Source: Telopea speciosissima (lineage: Eukaryota; Streptophyta; Magnoliopsida; Proteales; Proteaceae). From it: a DNA stretch of 64,000 nucleotides. The stretch spans positions 20,059,913 to 20,123,912 of the forward strand of contig NC_057923.1 in assembly GCF_018873765.1 (NCBI RefSeq). The letters run 5' to 3'. Positions 33,501 to 45,675 of this stretch are shown here, in pieces. Made by a program: the position numbers and the translations under genes. The notes beneath the pieces are model-generated. The model searched no databases and was not told where the DNA came from. It saw nothing but the letters and a program-made list of their open reading frames with translations. The stretch's first letter is position 1, and each line of letters starts with the position of its first letter.

Positions 33501-34972
33501 TGCAAGCTCTTAAGAAGAGTGGTACATGGGATCTTGTCACACTTCCACCACAGAAGAAGACTGTTGGCTGCAAGTGGGTATTTGTAATTAAACAGAAAGC
33601 TGATGGAACTGTTGACCGTTTTAAAGCAAGGCTGGTTGCTCGTGGATTTACTCAGACATGTGGGATAGATAATTTGGAAACTTTTGCACCTGTTGCCAAA
33701 ATGAATACTATTAGGGTAATTCTCTCTTGTGCTGTGAACTTAGGATGGAGTCTACAGCAACTTGATGTTAAAAATGCCTTCCTCCATGGTGAATTAGAGG
33801 AAGAAGTATATATGGATGTTCCTCCTGGATTTTCATCTGCTGCAATTCACGGCAAGGTTTGTAAACTTAAGCGTGCTTTGTATGGCCTGAAACAATCACC
33901 ACGTGCATGGTTTGATCGCTTTCAGATGGCAATGTTGACATTTGGTTATAAACAAAGCAACGCAGACCACCCCTTATTCATCAAGAAATCAGACAGCATT
34001 ATAACTCTCCTCATAGTATATGTTGATGATATAGTTGTAACTGGAAATAACCCTGCTGAAATTTCCAAGTTGAAGGCATATTTGGCCAAGGAATTTGAGA
34101 TCAAGGATCTAGGCATACTTCGCTACTTTCTAGGGATTGAAGTGTCTCATTCTTCTCAAGGGCTATTCTTATCTCAACGCAAGTATACTCTAGATCTTCT
34201 GTTTGAAACTGGCATGTTAGGTTGTTCTCCTGTTGATACGCATATTGAGGCAAATGCTCGTTTTCGAGACACTGATAGTGAACCAGTAGACAAAGGGAGA
34301 TATTAGAGGTTAGTCGGGCGGCTCATTTATTTATCTCATACTCGGCCTGACATTGCCTATGCTGTGAGTCTTATCAGTCAATTTATGCATGATCCTCGGT
34401 CTAATCATATGGAAACAGTACTCAGGATTTTACGATACTTGAAGTCAGCACCTGGTAAAGGTGTGTTATTATCCCGTCATGATCATCTACAGATTGAGGC
34501 TTACACTGATTCAGACTGGGCTGGTTCCCTTGATCGAAAATCCACCACAGGTTACTGTACATTGTGGGTGGAAATTGTGTTACATGGCGCAGCAAGAAGC
34601 AAACAGTAGTGGCCCGTTCAAGTACAGAGGCTGAATTTAGAGCTATGGCTCTCGGCATTTGTGAACTATTGTGGCTCAAAACCTTGTTACAAGATTTGAG
34701 CATTCCTATTACTCTACCTCTGCGACTCTACTGTGGTAGAAAATCAGCAATAAGTATTGCCCATAATCCAGTGCAGCATGATAGGATGAAACATATTGAA
34801 ATTGACCGTCATTTTATCAAGGAGAATCTAGATAATGGGACTATTTGCGTTCCTTATGTGCAATCTGGAGACCAGTTGGCTGATGTGTTCACAAAATGAT
34901 TAAGTGGAAAAGTTTTTCAACCTCTTAGAGTGTGCAAGTTGGGCATGACAGATATTTATGCACTAACTTGAG
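30586..34972 (+). pseudogene. copia gag-pol polyprotein remnant
   Basis: One polyprotein order: gag (LDGTNYLLWSTSVF onward), zinc knuckle CTHCGKEHTVDYC, glycine/arginine-rich linker, protease WIIDSGVTDHMTG (about 31718-31756), GAG-pre-integrase HRWHRRLGHP, integrase (core around 32310-32660, GVAERKKRH), reverse transcriptase (LQQLDVKNAFLHGELEE, YGLKQSPRAWFDRF, catalytic YVDD at about 34019-34030), RNase H (AYTDSDWAGS to QLADVFTK). Visible lesions: in-frame TAA at 30634-30636, frameshift near 32455-32466, TAG at 34304-34306, frameshift near 34560, TGA at 34897-34899. The first integrase Asp is Val (HSVVWGP) and the knuckle is one residue short (CX2CX3HX4C). Not functional. Confidence 0.9.
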
Positions 34973-35624
34973 GGGGAGTGTTGGAATATGGGCTTTCCAT
35001 GAGACATGGGTCGACCCATGAGGTTGTTTTTCTATTTAGTTGTTTATTCCTATTCCTAGCTATACTATGTTGCCTAGTCAGCTGGTTAGAGTTAGAGTTC
35101 TAATTGTAATTGGTTTTCTTATGGATTTACTATTATAAATAAATCATGGAGGGTTCATTGCTCTACACAAGCCATTATTATCATTATTTCTTCAATCCTC
35201 TAGGGGGAGGAAGGTCTAGGTTACACAAGGTAAAGATGTAAACGGATAATTCGATCTCCGTTTAGAGGTATCTGTATTCAGCCAGAGAATATTCAGATCC
35301 GATCCATATCCGAGCCAAATCCGATCCATTTACAGGCCTATATGGCAGACACTATGAGATGCATCTTATCTAATCCCATGGCACCACAGAGAATGTGTAT
35401 AAAGGACTGTTTCCAAAACTCAGCAGTTTTTTAATTGATCATGTCTAAGGTATAGTCACTCTGCTTACCAATTCATGCACAAAATAGCTTTGAATTCTTT
35501 GTTGAAATCAACCAACCTCACAAAAAACAGTTTTCCCACTTCAAAATATATATGAAAGACAGAATAGATCTGTCACTTGTGTAATTAATTTCCTATGGAA
35601 CTATGTTACAAAAGATAACAATAA

Positions 35625-38063
35625 CTATCCATCTTCACACTCCAAGCTTGTCTTAATATTCTGCAATGTACATGAAATAAGAGTATTAACAGTTTCTACT
35701 GACTCCATAGTTAGTTTGGCTGTAGGAGAGCTATTAGCTAGAATTTGAAAAGCTATAGTGAGCAAGGAACCTCCTTCCATTGTTTTCTCCTCTGGTTTAG
35801 AAGTGATCACTAAAGGCCTTGTCTCAAGCCCATCTGGAAGAATTGAAAAACCTGAAGACAGTATAGCAAGATTGCTAGAATCACATCCTGTAATCACTGA
35901 TTGCATGCCTGAAATGTCCACAGGAGCATAGACAACCATTGATTCAAAAGCATTTGTGCAACTATCTTGAAGTATCCACATGCTATTCTCTTTTGATTTC
36001 ATTGCCTGAATTCAAGATACCCACACATGTTGATCATATAGTTAATGATTTCAGTAGTTATTGAAAAAAACCAAAGAAAATGGCAATGAGAACTCACTTG
36101 GATGTTCACGACGTTACCGCGGTCCTGTCCTTTGGCTAAGTTTGCTATTAATTGAGCTGGACCACCAGTTGACATGATGTCCCACTGAAATTATCCAACA
36201 AGAATAAATATGTAGACTAAAGCTATATTATTCTGGGTCTAGAACAAATTCTGAAGCGAGAAAATATAAAAGAACCTGAGTTTCTATTTTCTCATGTAGT
36301 ATCACTTCATTCTTTTCTATTTTCTCGCTTCAGAATGCATTCTAGACCCAGGATCTATTCCGAGAATGCATGATGCAGTCCAAATGCATCCATCTATTAC
36401 TCACAAGCCCCTAAAGAGATCAGCCTGCATTAAAGCCCATCAAACCCACAAGGCCCAACCCCAAAACTTGGTCCAAAGACAAACCAAGTCATGCACTAAA
36501 ACCCAAGGAGACCATGTTTTGAGGCTGGACATTGTCCTTGGGTTTTAGTGCATGACTTGGTTTGTCCTTAGACCATGTTTTGGGACTGGGTTTTGTGGGT
36601 TTGATGGGCTTTAATGCTAGCTGATCTCCTTAAGGGCTTGTGAATAATAGATGGATGCACTTGGGATACATCAATGCATACCAAACATATCCTAATAACT
36701 TAACAAAAAGAAGTGGGGGTGGGGGTGGGGGTGGGGGGGGGGGGAGGACAATCTCACCTCGTTCCGTTTACTTTCATCTCTTAAGAAATCAAATAGGACA
36801 TGAGGAGCAACAGGCAAACATACAGAAGAAACTGCACACAAGATCACCCCTAGAGGTTCTGCTGGGTCATTCAAATTCTTCCTTGAAGCTACTCTTATGT
36901 CATCTCCTCCCTTTGTTGAGATTTTAGTCCATGTGTGGAAACTAGAAGCACCCAATGCACGACAAAAGCTGCATGTCATTCTTTGTGCCAACTTTAGAAT
37001 GCTTTTCCTCCCTGCTAGAGTGGCAACACCAATTGAATCCTTTGTGGGAACATTAGTTGCCATGAAGAAAACAAGCCTTTCACATTGAAGTTGCAGAGTT
37101 GCTATCCAATGCTTAGCACCAAATGCCAAGCCACTATTAACAATGGAACGAAACATGGTGTGTACTGTACTCTTTTGACATTCTATGTGCTCCACCCATA
37201 TCACCTAGTGGAAAACAAAAAGCAAAATCACAACAATCTTAATAAGACCAAGACTGAATTGATGGATTCTATGTTGGGGTTTCACGCGGGAAGGTGAGTA
37301 GCTTGATGTAGAAACTTATAGGTACTTGGATACCCTCTTCTTAACAGCTAGCTTTTAAAGATAAGACACAAATTATATACCTTGCAGTGACCGTTGGTTT
37401 TGTCCTCAATGATGCAACCAGATGGGCATTTTCGACATTTTACAAGGGACGCGTCCATATTTTCTTCGACTTTGTCAATGGATACATCAACTATTGCCCA
37501 TCTCTCAGCACTTAATTGTTTGCAATACCTGATAAAATACACCTCTCTTGTAGGCACCATGGGTGTGAGCATTTGCAGCTCCGCGAACATCTGATATTAA
37601 TAAAAAAAAATTTAACCATAGCTGAAAAATAATCCAAAACCCACGAAAGATCTCAAACATAACTCATAATCTAGAATCTATGTTAAGGCATAAGGTTGAA
37701 ATGCTAAATTACCCACCAGTTGTACAGCACCATTTCTGTTGACACCTTCACCACTGCAAATAACATCAACGGTAGCTGCCTTGGAGATCATGCAAGGAAA
37801 CATTTCTTTCCATTGGTTCTACAAAATGGATATAAACATGTTAGTTCAGTAGTTTATCTTTTGCAGCAGATAATTTTAGAACACTGTGTGCGTATGGTGT
37901 ATAAAGTCTTCTAAATTTTGTTGATGTATACATTGACGCTGCCCTTCCTTGACATGGTATCAGAGTAGGGTGGTCAAGTGTTCATCTCCCCTGGTACCGC
38001 GCGTAAAAATGCTGCTTGAGCTCTACGTACTAGGACCATAGGATTTTAGCATGCACGTGCGAG

Positions 38064-38096
<33 letters not shown>

Positions 38097-41059
38097 GGTG
38101 AATAACCAATATATTCAACAAAGCGCAACTGAAAAAGCACCCTCATGGGATGAAGAAAAGAAAAAAGGGGGGAGAAGACACACAAGAGGCAGGCCCTTGG
38201 GGGTTGGGGGGGTGGGGGGAGAGCACTCCGAAAGAGACATAGAGACCCCAATTGGAAGCAATATGACACTGACCTTCCCTAACAGTTCGAGCTTTTAGGT
38301 GAAGCGATATCAAATACATTTCAATAGAACAGCTGGAAAAGGGTGAATATCTTACCACATCCATGAAAGCTTGGACAAGCCGAGGGAGATCTAAAAAGAC
38401 GACACCGGTCTCTCTTGAGGCTTCAATCGATCTCCTGACCCGTCCATTACTTGGACTCTCAACTGAGAAGGCGCGAACGTATTCATCATAGTTAAGTATC
38501 TCACGTCCACTCTCAACACTCCTGATCCATAATGGTTCCCCTGCAGTGGCCATTTTAGTAACCTCTTCCGTTGCTTGGTTCACTAGCTCTAAAATTCTTG
38601 TCTTGTCAAGCCCAAAAATTCCTGTGTAATAGTCTAAGGAACTTCTGTTCTCTTGGTCATTTCCTGCAGAACAAGAGGTGCTGGGTGATGCTGTCCCTGG
38701 TGGATATTTTCCAATGGTTGCTCGCAGCTTCTCTACCTACATATTGAAATTGCAAATTTTAGTCCCACATCAGCTACTAACAAGCCTACAGCCCCCCTTA
38801 TACACCTAGGAGTCCCTCCACCTAATAGTTCGAACTTTTGGGATGGAAACTTTACAAAGAGAATTAAGAACTGCCGTTCAACATTAAACAGTAACGAGTA
38901 GATTGTATAAGCAAACCTCTGCTTTGAGTCTTGCATTTTCAACCCGTAATTGTTGTTCCTCGGTGGTCATTGATGCATCTCTATTAGAGGTAGCGAAACC
39001 ACAATTAGGACAGCAGGCCTTCTTAATGGTCTCCCTCATGGCTTGATTTTCTTCCCTGAGTTTATCTATCTCAGATTTCAGTAAAGAGTTCTCATGTCGC
39101 TCCTGGACAGCCTGCAATAGCCTTACAAGTCACCACCACAAGGGGAGGAATAGATGAAACATCAATGCCAAGTACCATTTTATTGATTCAATAATACTTC
39201 TGAGATGATTGATCCATAAGATTTGCTTATGGGTTTTAACTATTAAGCTACTTCATAATTTCAGAAATACGAGAAATCCGCGGAATCAGCTGATTTGATT
39301 CAAATTGGACAACCTGATTCCGATTAATGCCAATTCTTGCAACCTATTTTGGAATCAGACATGAATCCTTTTTGGCCATTTTTTCTTTCTTTTAGTTTGT
39401 AAAATAGCAGAAAATCAATAAAAAATTACCTTCTGTAGCAAAATCTTCAAATCTTTTGAATAAAAACTTCAAAAAGTCACATATTTATGAAAATCTTTGC
39501 TTCTTCTTTCTAAGTCCAAATTTCTAGGGTTCTGACTGATAACCAGGCTGAGCCCTGTGTCTAACTCTGGGTTTTTAAATCAGGGTTAAGCTAAAAGCAT
39601 GTTTTATGGGACTGGTCAACAGTAGGTCTCAAGTCATTCCATTGAACAATTTGGACAAATTAAGCAAAGGAGAAATAGCCTCTCTGCAAAAGTAAAGGTA
39701 AGGCTGCGTACATTTTGACCCCTCTCCCCAGAGCAATGCAATGGCAGGAGCCTTGTGCACTAGATACGCCCTTTTTTAAGCAAAAAGGAAAACACCAGAA
39801 AGAGAGGTGTACACTAAATTACTCATGGGATCAGAGGATTTTCTGAGTAGAGGCACAGGGAGAGCGCATCAATGAGATGTGACAAAACAGTATTATACAA
39901 AGGAGGGCAACAAGGTCATTTCACAAGTGGAGTAGAGAAATAGATACAAAAGTGCTAGGATATCCTACTCCAACGGTTCAAAGAACTTTTTCCCAGTACT
40001 AATACATTACCTTGATTTGTGTTCGACGATTTTGAAACCAGAATTTGACTTGCCTAGGAGCAAGACCTAATTGCTTGCTTAGTTGCTGCCTTTGCTTCTC
40101 ATCTGGATGGGGTGACTCTTTAAAAAGACTGCAATTACCCATATCAATGAACAGACACAAATGTTAATTATACAGGTGAATCTTCGTAAAAATCTTACAA
40201 ATTTCTCCATTTTTTTATATTTCTAAATAAAATGAAAATTTTAAAATTTTTTTTGGCTTAAATTTAGATGTGCAAAATCAGATAGAGAGAAGAAGGGGCA
40301 GTGATTAATTAAACACGTAAAACTGAGCTTTAAAGTTTAAATTCAAGTCCTTAATTGACTAATAATGTAAATATAAATATCACCCGAGAATACGAAATCG
40401 ACCTAGAATGCATTCCAAGAATCATACCAAACACAGCCTAGTTAAATTAGCTCCTATTCTCCATTCAATGCTGTAGGAGTCTTTGTAAAGAAATAGAACA
40501 GCCCATTCAATGCTGTAGGAGTCTTTGTAAAGAAATAGAACAGAAGAAAAGTAAGTAAAGAAATTAAAAGCATGACAAGAAGGAAAGAGAAACTACTAAC
40601 GATTCCATTTCTCTAATTTGTTCAGCTGTGTGCCTATGATATTTCTTCCTCTTCTTCTTCTTCTTGTTGTCCTTATCATCATCACCATCATCATCATGTA
40701 CTCCATCTGCATCTCCATCTTCATCAGATCTTCCAGGACCAGTATTCTCACTGCTAATCTCCACCATCTCATCTCGACCTCCACCGCCGCCGCCGCTCTC
40801 TTCATCTCCTTCCTCCACCTCCGGGCTCCTCGCTCCGGCAGGTGTCCCGGCATCTCGGAATACACCAGCCTTTGAGAGAAAATAAATAAAGAAATAATAA
40901 TTAAATAAACAAAATATTGATACCAACACAGAGTGAGTAAGTGAGTGAGAGTTTAGAGTTTCAGAGAATAATGCTTACAAGAGTGAGAGAAAGAGCAGGA
41001 GAAGCAAAGAAATCTTTGGTACGGGAAGTGGGATGGTTGTTCGACATGTCCAGACCCAT
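35625..41059 (-). CDS. GL2: GLABRA2-like HD-ZIP IV transcription factor
   Basis: Ten exons, minus strand: 40979-41059, 40601-40869, 40011-40128, 38917-39111, 38356-38736, 37717-37818, 37381-37590, 36758-37204, 36098-36184, 35625-36005. All junctions are GT-AG and in phase; 756 aa, close to Arabidopsis GL2 (747). The N-terminus has the GL2 signature [14 protein letters not shown]. Next come an acidic stretch and [10 protein letters not shown], the homeodomain at about 97-156 (KYHRHT to [10 protein letters not shown]), a zipper-loop-zipper with CCPNCG at about 157-230, a START domain at about 265-495 and the HD-SAD region to the end. GL2 acts in epidermal nuclei, promoting trichome and suppressing root-hair fate, downstream of MYB-bHLH-WD40 complexes. 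No lesion is visible. Orthology to GL2 rather than another class IV member rests on the N-terminus and overall resemblance; confirm by phylogeny. Confidence 0.93.
36233..36354. repeat. Inverted repeat in GL2-like intron 8
   Basis: The left arm contains tctgggtctagaacaaattc and tgaagcgagaaaata; the right arm contains tattttctcgcttcagaatg and cattctagacccagga. Arms of about 44 bp are separated by about 33 bp. It lies within an intron and can fold in the transcript. It abuts a larger hairpin at 36366-36682. Confidence 0.75.
36366..36682. mobile_element. Hairpin MITE, ~150-bp arms, in GL2-like intron 8
   Basis: The left arm (about 36366-36515) and right arm (about 36530-36682) are nearly perfect inverted copies. 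Examples: gcatccatctattactcaca with gtgaataatagatggatgca, and aaaccaagtcatgcactaaa with ttttagtgcatgacttggtt. The loop is about 20 bp. The pre-mRNA of the host gene would contain a long double-stranded stem. Confidence 0.8.
36714..36745 (+). repeat. G-run in GL2-like intron 8
   Basis: Blocks of five or more G separated by single T, then a run of about 12 G, only about 13 bp from the 5' splice site of intron 8. The plus strand (template strand of the gene) could form a G-quadruplex; the transcript would be C-rich. Confidence 0.8.
37921..38068 (+). mobile_element. SINE-like insertion in GL2-like intron 5
   Basis: Contains tggtatcagagtagggtgg and, about 15 bp on, gtgttcatctcccctgg. These resemble the A- and B-box regions of tRNA-derived plant SINEs (or a TRIM primer-binding region). 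Boundaries are approximate. The family call is uncertain. Confidence 0.35.
38069..38290 (-). mobile_element. 5'-truncated LINE 3' end in GL2-like intron 5
   Basis: A run of about 28 T followed by ggtgaataaccaatatattc. Read on the minus strand this is ...gaatatattggttattcacc plus a poly(A) tail, the usual end of plant LINEs. It lies in the same orientation as the host gene, so the intron transcript includes a long A-run. The far end is not sharp (about 38220-38290). Confidence 0.55.
40463..40545. repeat. Two direct copies of a ~41-bp unit in intron 2
   Basis: cattcaatgctgtaggagtc followed by tttgtaaagaaatagaacag occurs twice in a row. A recent local duplication without coding effect. Confidence 0.85.
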
Positions 41060-44000
41060 TGCACTTAGAGTTTTGGATGACTAGAGAGCTGTTTTAAGGG
41101 GGGGAATCAATGGCTTTGCTGTTACTTGTTAGAGAGAGAAAGAGAGAAGTTGTGGGGTATGCTAATTAAATTTAAGGACATAAAACAAAGGAATTCAGAG
41201 AGAGAGAGACTTGGGTGTTAAGAGAAGGGCTAGTAGGTGTTGAATGTTAGATATATTTGGAAGAGATGTGTGTGAGTGTGAATGTGTTAACATGGGGCAT
41301 GCTACACAACCAACTTGAATAAGTTTGTATAACCAACTTCTTTCTTTCTGTTTTTAGTCATATCCGGTTGATTTGTATGAATGAGAGGCCAATTTTAACC
41401 TTCCAAACCATGCAAATATATATCTATGGAATTAATTTAAGCATCAAGAAACTGAATAGGATGAAGTATTATAGAACTTCATGGACTAATTAGCTTTCTT
41501 AGTGTTAGTAATAATCCTACACATTTGAAAAACTTGAGACCCTAGATTCCTTTATATACCAATTGGATTTCTTTCACCTAATAGTTTAAGCTTTTTGGTT
41601 GAACACTTGATGTAGACAATTTGTAGTTTTAAGATTCCTCCGTATCTTTGATCTATGGAAATAGCAATATTTTCATCTTTTTATATTTGGAAGGTAATTA
41701 ATCAATCTTATTTTGAACAGTCAAGATGGAATGCTAGTAACAAGATCATTTCTTATTCTTAATTTTAGGAGTTTGACTTGTTGGAGATCACAATCAAGGG
41801 AGCATCTAGCATAGCCAAATTATGGAATTTTCTTGCCCTTTAATTTGGTTTTATTTTAGTGTATTTTTTGTGCCAATGAACCTATCTTAGTGAAGGTTAC
41901 TTTATTTAGGTTTATCTTTTCTACGAATTCTTAATCATAAGATTTAGGTTTTTATTATTTTATTTTAGCTGTAGGATTTAGTAGTCTTAAAGATTAGAAT
42001 TAGGTTTTTTATTTTTTATAAATGTAAGAGCTTTGTTCATATAGTGAAGAATTGATTTATGAAAATTTACTCAGTTAAGTATTTGGAACCTTGAAGTATT
42101 CTACCCTCGTAACCTTGGAAAGTTGCGTTCCATCCTTCAATTTTCCTGTGTCCTTGAAAAGTCACATTATACCCCTTGAAACCGTAGAGAGTTTCACTAC
42201 AACCTCGAAGAGTTGTAGCTTTCCCCTTGCAATTTCTTTGCTCGCGTGTCCGTGTTTGTGGTTACACACCTGGTAGAGTGTGTTCTTGACTCTCCCAATC
42301 CATAGCTTCTTACTTCACCTACTAGACAACAAGATACTAATTAAATGATTTTTGCGCTTTGTCTTATTCTCAAAAATCATTTAATATAGTAGTAAATGTA
42401 GGCGTAAAAAGGAATTTTCAAAATGTTGAAAACCATTTAATGCAAGTTCTATTTGAAAACCCCTTTTTGTCCTTACATTAAATACAACATTAAATGACCT
42501 TTTGTAATAAGACAACGAGCAAAAAAGTAAAGTTACAATCTTATTGTCAATGTACAATCACCCATCACCAGAAGAGGAACCACATATGTCACATGTATTG
42601 CAATCCAATAGATGCACAACAATACATATGAGGGGGAATGTTAAAACTTTGGGCCCTCAGATGCCTTCATACACCAATTGGACCCCTCCACCTAATAGGT
42701 GAAGTTATTTTGGGTTAGACACTTCAACACTTAAGATTAATAACTTCTTTCCAGCAAAATTGTTAAAAGATCTATAAAACATAAAAGATGACATCATGTA
42801 GTTAGGAAAGCTTTTTACAATAGATGCATTGAATGAGATATAGTTGAGGAGAAGTTGATCAAGCCGCCTAAGAAAGTATTAGTTTTTGATTTTGTGTGTT
42901 TTAGATTTTAATTTCAATTTCTCAAGCCTTCACAAATACTAGAGGAAACGTGGGAAATTTAATTTTAGGTTAGAAGTAGTAGGGAATATATATAAATCAT
43001 CCATATTGTTTGTGGTCTAGAGTTATATATATTATTTGTCAATCTCAGTAATTTTTAGTTATCTATCAACTTTCATTTTATTTTTAACTTTAATTTTTAC
43101 CATATTTTGTATTATTTAACCATCTCAAAACTTCTTATATTGTCTTATATATACAATTACTATTAGATTTGTAACCAAATATAGTATTGTTTCCAAAATG
43201 TTGATTTTGTCAAATGTTCTTTAATCCTTACATATGTGCTTTTGTTTGATGCGTGTAAACTTCCACAATGTTAAAGGAGATTAATTTGAGACAATTATTA
43301 GACACATTGCTTAAAGGTTTAGATCACAGCCTAAAGAGGGGGACATTTATCTACTAGTCTGAAGCATGTCAACTACATCCATCTTTGCCTCAGTCAAATG
43401 TTAACAACTAGTCACCAACACTTTTGCAAGCAATAAACTAGTTTTTTTTTTTTTTTATTTTACAAATTTTTTTTATTAATCATTCCAAATTCTTTAATTT
43501 CCTTCAGAGTATTTAAAGTAAAGTAAAATATAAATACACCCATATGTAAATTTTTTGTTCTTACAAGGTTTAATAAGCTCATGTTAATTTAATTTTTATT
43601 TATTAAGAAACTAATTATTATAATATTATTTGTTACATAGATCTATAATAGGGTTTTGCTAATCTCACGCAAACGAATTTACAATTTGCACACTAACCTA
43701 TCTAAATACTTCATGTTAACGCAAACATCAAGAAACACAAAGAATATAAAAACAAAGCAAAAATGACAAGACACATAGAGATTTAGTGTGGTTTATATAC
43801 CAATATGATGTGCTACATCCATGGGTGAAGCTGAAGTTGATTTACTATGTGATGGAAGAAAATACAAAAGAGATCTCTCAAAAACACACTCAAAGGTTAC
43901 AACAAGAACTCTCCCCAGAAAACCCTAACTCAAAAAGACCCAAATCTCGTTTCATTACTTCCTTACACAATAGGACGATATAACATATAAGCACTCCTTC

Positions 44001-45536
44001 AAATCAGGTCGATCCATCGATACCTCCGCTACCATCATAGACCTCACAAAACTTTTCCTTCAGATTGCCACCAAAAATATCGAAGCAGGACAAATTTCGA
44101 AACGGGTATAAGAATTTGAGACACAAATAACACTTCACATGGGAAATAGGCAGTAAGAATGTTATAAAATTAAGGACAGATTATGTACAAACTGTTGGTA
44201 GTACACATTCTCTCTCCCTGACCATGTAGGCTCTTACCCATTGGTTTGATATGGGAGATGTCAATACTCAAAAGTGTGACACAACATAAGCCTTAACATT
44301 ATAGGAGCAAGGAAGAGGTGGGTGGTATGATCAGCTTTAACTAGATGAGCCAAGCCAAGCAGAGAATATAACAAGCAAGAGAGCAAGTAATAGTAGTTTA
44401 GATATTTTCCCATTCCAAATATCTGTTTGATCTTTCTACCTGTCTTCACACCAATTAAAAGTTAAAAGTAGTGAATGCAATTAATGAATTTGCCTCCAAG
44501 TTCTTCTAATATATATTTCTGACTAAGTTGATAGTATAGTATTGCAACTTCATGACAAACCCTTGTAGATAAAACTGACCTCACACTGTTGAAATTGGTG
44601 GGCCCTCCATATGGATTCTGATTCGATAGCTTTAGAAACAATATTTAGAACCTCACCCAAAGAACCTGAACTTTTTTGTCCATTCTCCAACTTCTAATAT
44701 GTTTTATTTATTTAAAGGGTCTATACATAACTATATGTGATTGGATTTTTCTTAATCATATGAATTGAGACTATTAATCCTTGGGAACTGATTGAATTAA
44801 CAATTATTTTAGGCTCCACTACATGCCATCACTTTCTGCACTTCTCTAAAAAATTAATTACAACATACATTTTAATGGGCCTTCTCCCCTTTAAATTGGG
44901 TAGTTGTGGAATGGTAGATATTGTGTAACAATCACATGCATTGAAGAAGCTAGTAGTTTAGAATGTACCTAGCTAGTTCCTTTTGGAACACTCCCTTTTT
45001 GTTTCAGCTTTATCCTTCTCTTTTTGATTTCTTGCCTCCCTATGAAGGTGGAAAACATTACTAAAGGAAGAAAAGAAATGAGAAAGTGAGAAAATACTAT
45101 AATTATGTTGTAAGCTTTGCTTAAGGCATGCAAGAAAAAAACTATAATTATGGGGATTTGGGTTAAGAAAAGCATAGCAAATTGCAAAAATTAAGGAGAA
45201 ATGTGAGTTGTGAAAAATAAGGTGTGGAAAGGAAAAAGAGTAATTGAAGGAGATAACAATGAAAAGTATGAATTAAAAGGGTACCATGTACATGTTAGAT
45301 GAAAATGCTAACATTCAACACCTATCCCTCAGTCCCCACCCCCAATCTCACCCCTTTGAAGTTTATCTTTATTAGAATATGAACAATATAGAAGCATAAA
45401 TGAGAGTTGGAGGAGGGGAGTGGAAGGAGAAGAAAACTACTTTTAAGATTTTTTTTTTTTAAAAAAAAAAAGCTAAAAAGTGTGTCAAGTTGATGTAGAT
45501 TAAGATGAGTCGTCTTATTTTATATTTATGAAAAAA
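41060..45536. other. Upstream region of the GL2-like gene and intergenic DNA
   Basis: The first 200 bp are GA-rich (5' UTR/promoter of the GL2-like gene). taaatgta at 42393-42400 matches the L1-box core but lies about 1.3 kb upstream and may be chance. 42620-42730 has a purine tract (gagggggaatg) followed by tgttaaaactttgggccctc, which looks like an LTR start; a similar phrase at 41530-41610 suggests remnants of one LTR family. 42900-45536 is AT-rich with no gene seen. Confidence 0.4.
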
Positions 45537-45675
45537 AATCTTTGCTTGGTCGCGCTCCCTACACCCTCTCACAGGGCACCATGAAATAACGCCCTTGCCC
45601 CCTAGGTGGATACCGAGGCACACTCTCTCCTTGGCCCAGATACTGGTGTAGAGACCATGCGACCAAGCAAAGATC
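45537..45675. mobile_element. Small MITE (about 137 bp)
   Basis: Begins atctttgcttggtcgcgctc and ends catgcgaccaagcaaagat; further inner complementarity around ctacac/gtgtag. Non-coding. The GC-rich interior contrasts with its AT-rich surroundings. Confidence 0.7.

Larger units (their letters stand above)
29553..35194 (+). mobile_element. Ty1/copia LTR retrotransposon (dead)
   Basis: 5' LTR 29553-29785 and 3' LTR 34979-35194, both starting tgttggaatatggg and ending ttcttca. The primer-binding site tggtatcaaag follows the 5' LTR (29786-29796), close to the initiator-Met tRNA type. The polypurine tract ttgagggggag precedes the 3' LTR. The LTRs differ by a handful of substitutions plus an 18-bp and a 1-bp length difference. 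No matching 5-bp target duplication is visible (ttgta versus atcct). It sits inside a MITE and ends about 430 bp downstream of the GL2-like gene. Confidence 0.93.
28660..35340. mobile_element. MITE, family 'agggatgtaaatgg' (copy 3), split by two insertions
   Basis: Three pieces match the 428-bp copy at 4541-4968 in order: 28660-28687, 29321-29552 and 35195-35340. It starts tagggttgtaaatgg and ends catttacaggccta. The first gap is a LINE 3' end (28688-29312), the second a copia element (29553-35194). The pieces add up to about 406 bp. The host MITE is thus older than both insertions. Confidence 0.75.

Noticed and set aside
40596..40885. Several frames of 70-90 codons on both strands
   Set aside because: All are alternative frames of the acidic GL2-like exon 2.
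42393..42400. L1-box-like taaatgta as a GL2 control site
   Set aside because: An 8-bp match about 1.3 kb upstream in AT-rich DNA is expected by chance; no second site supports it.
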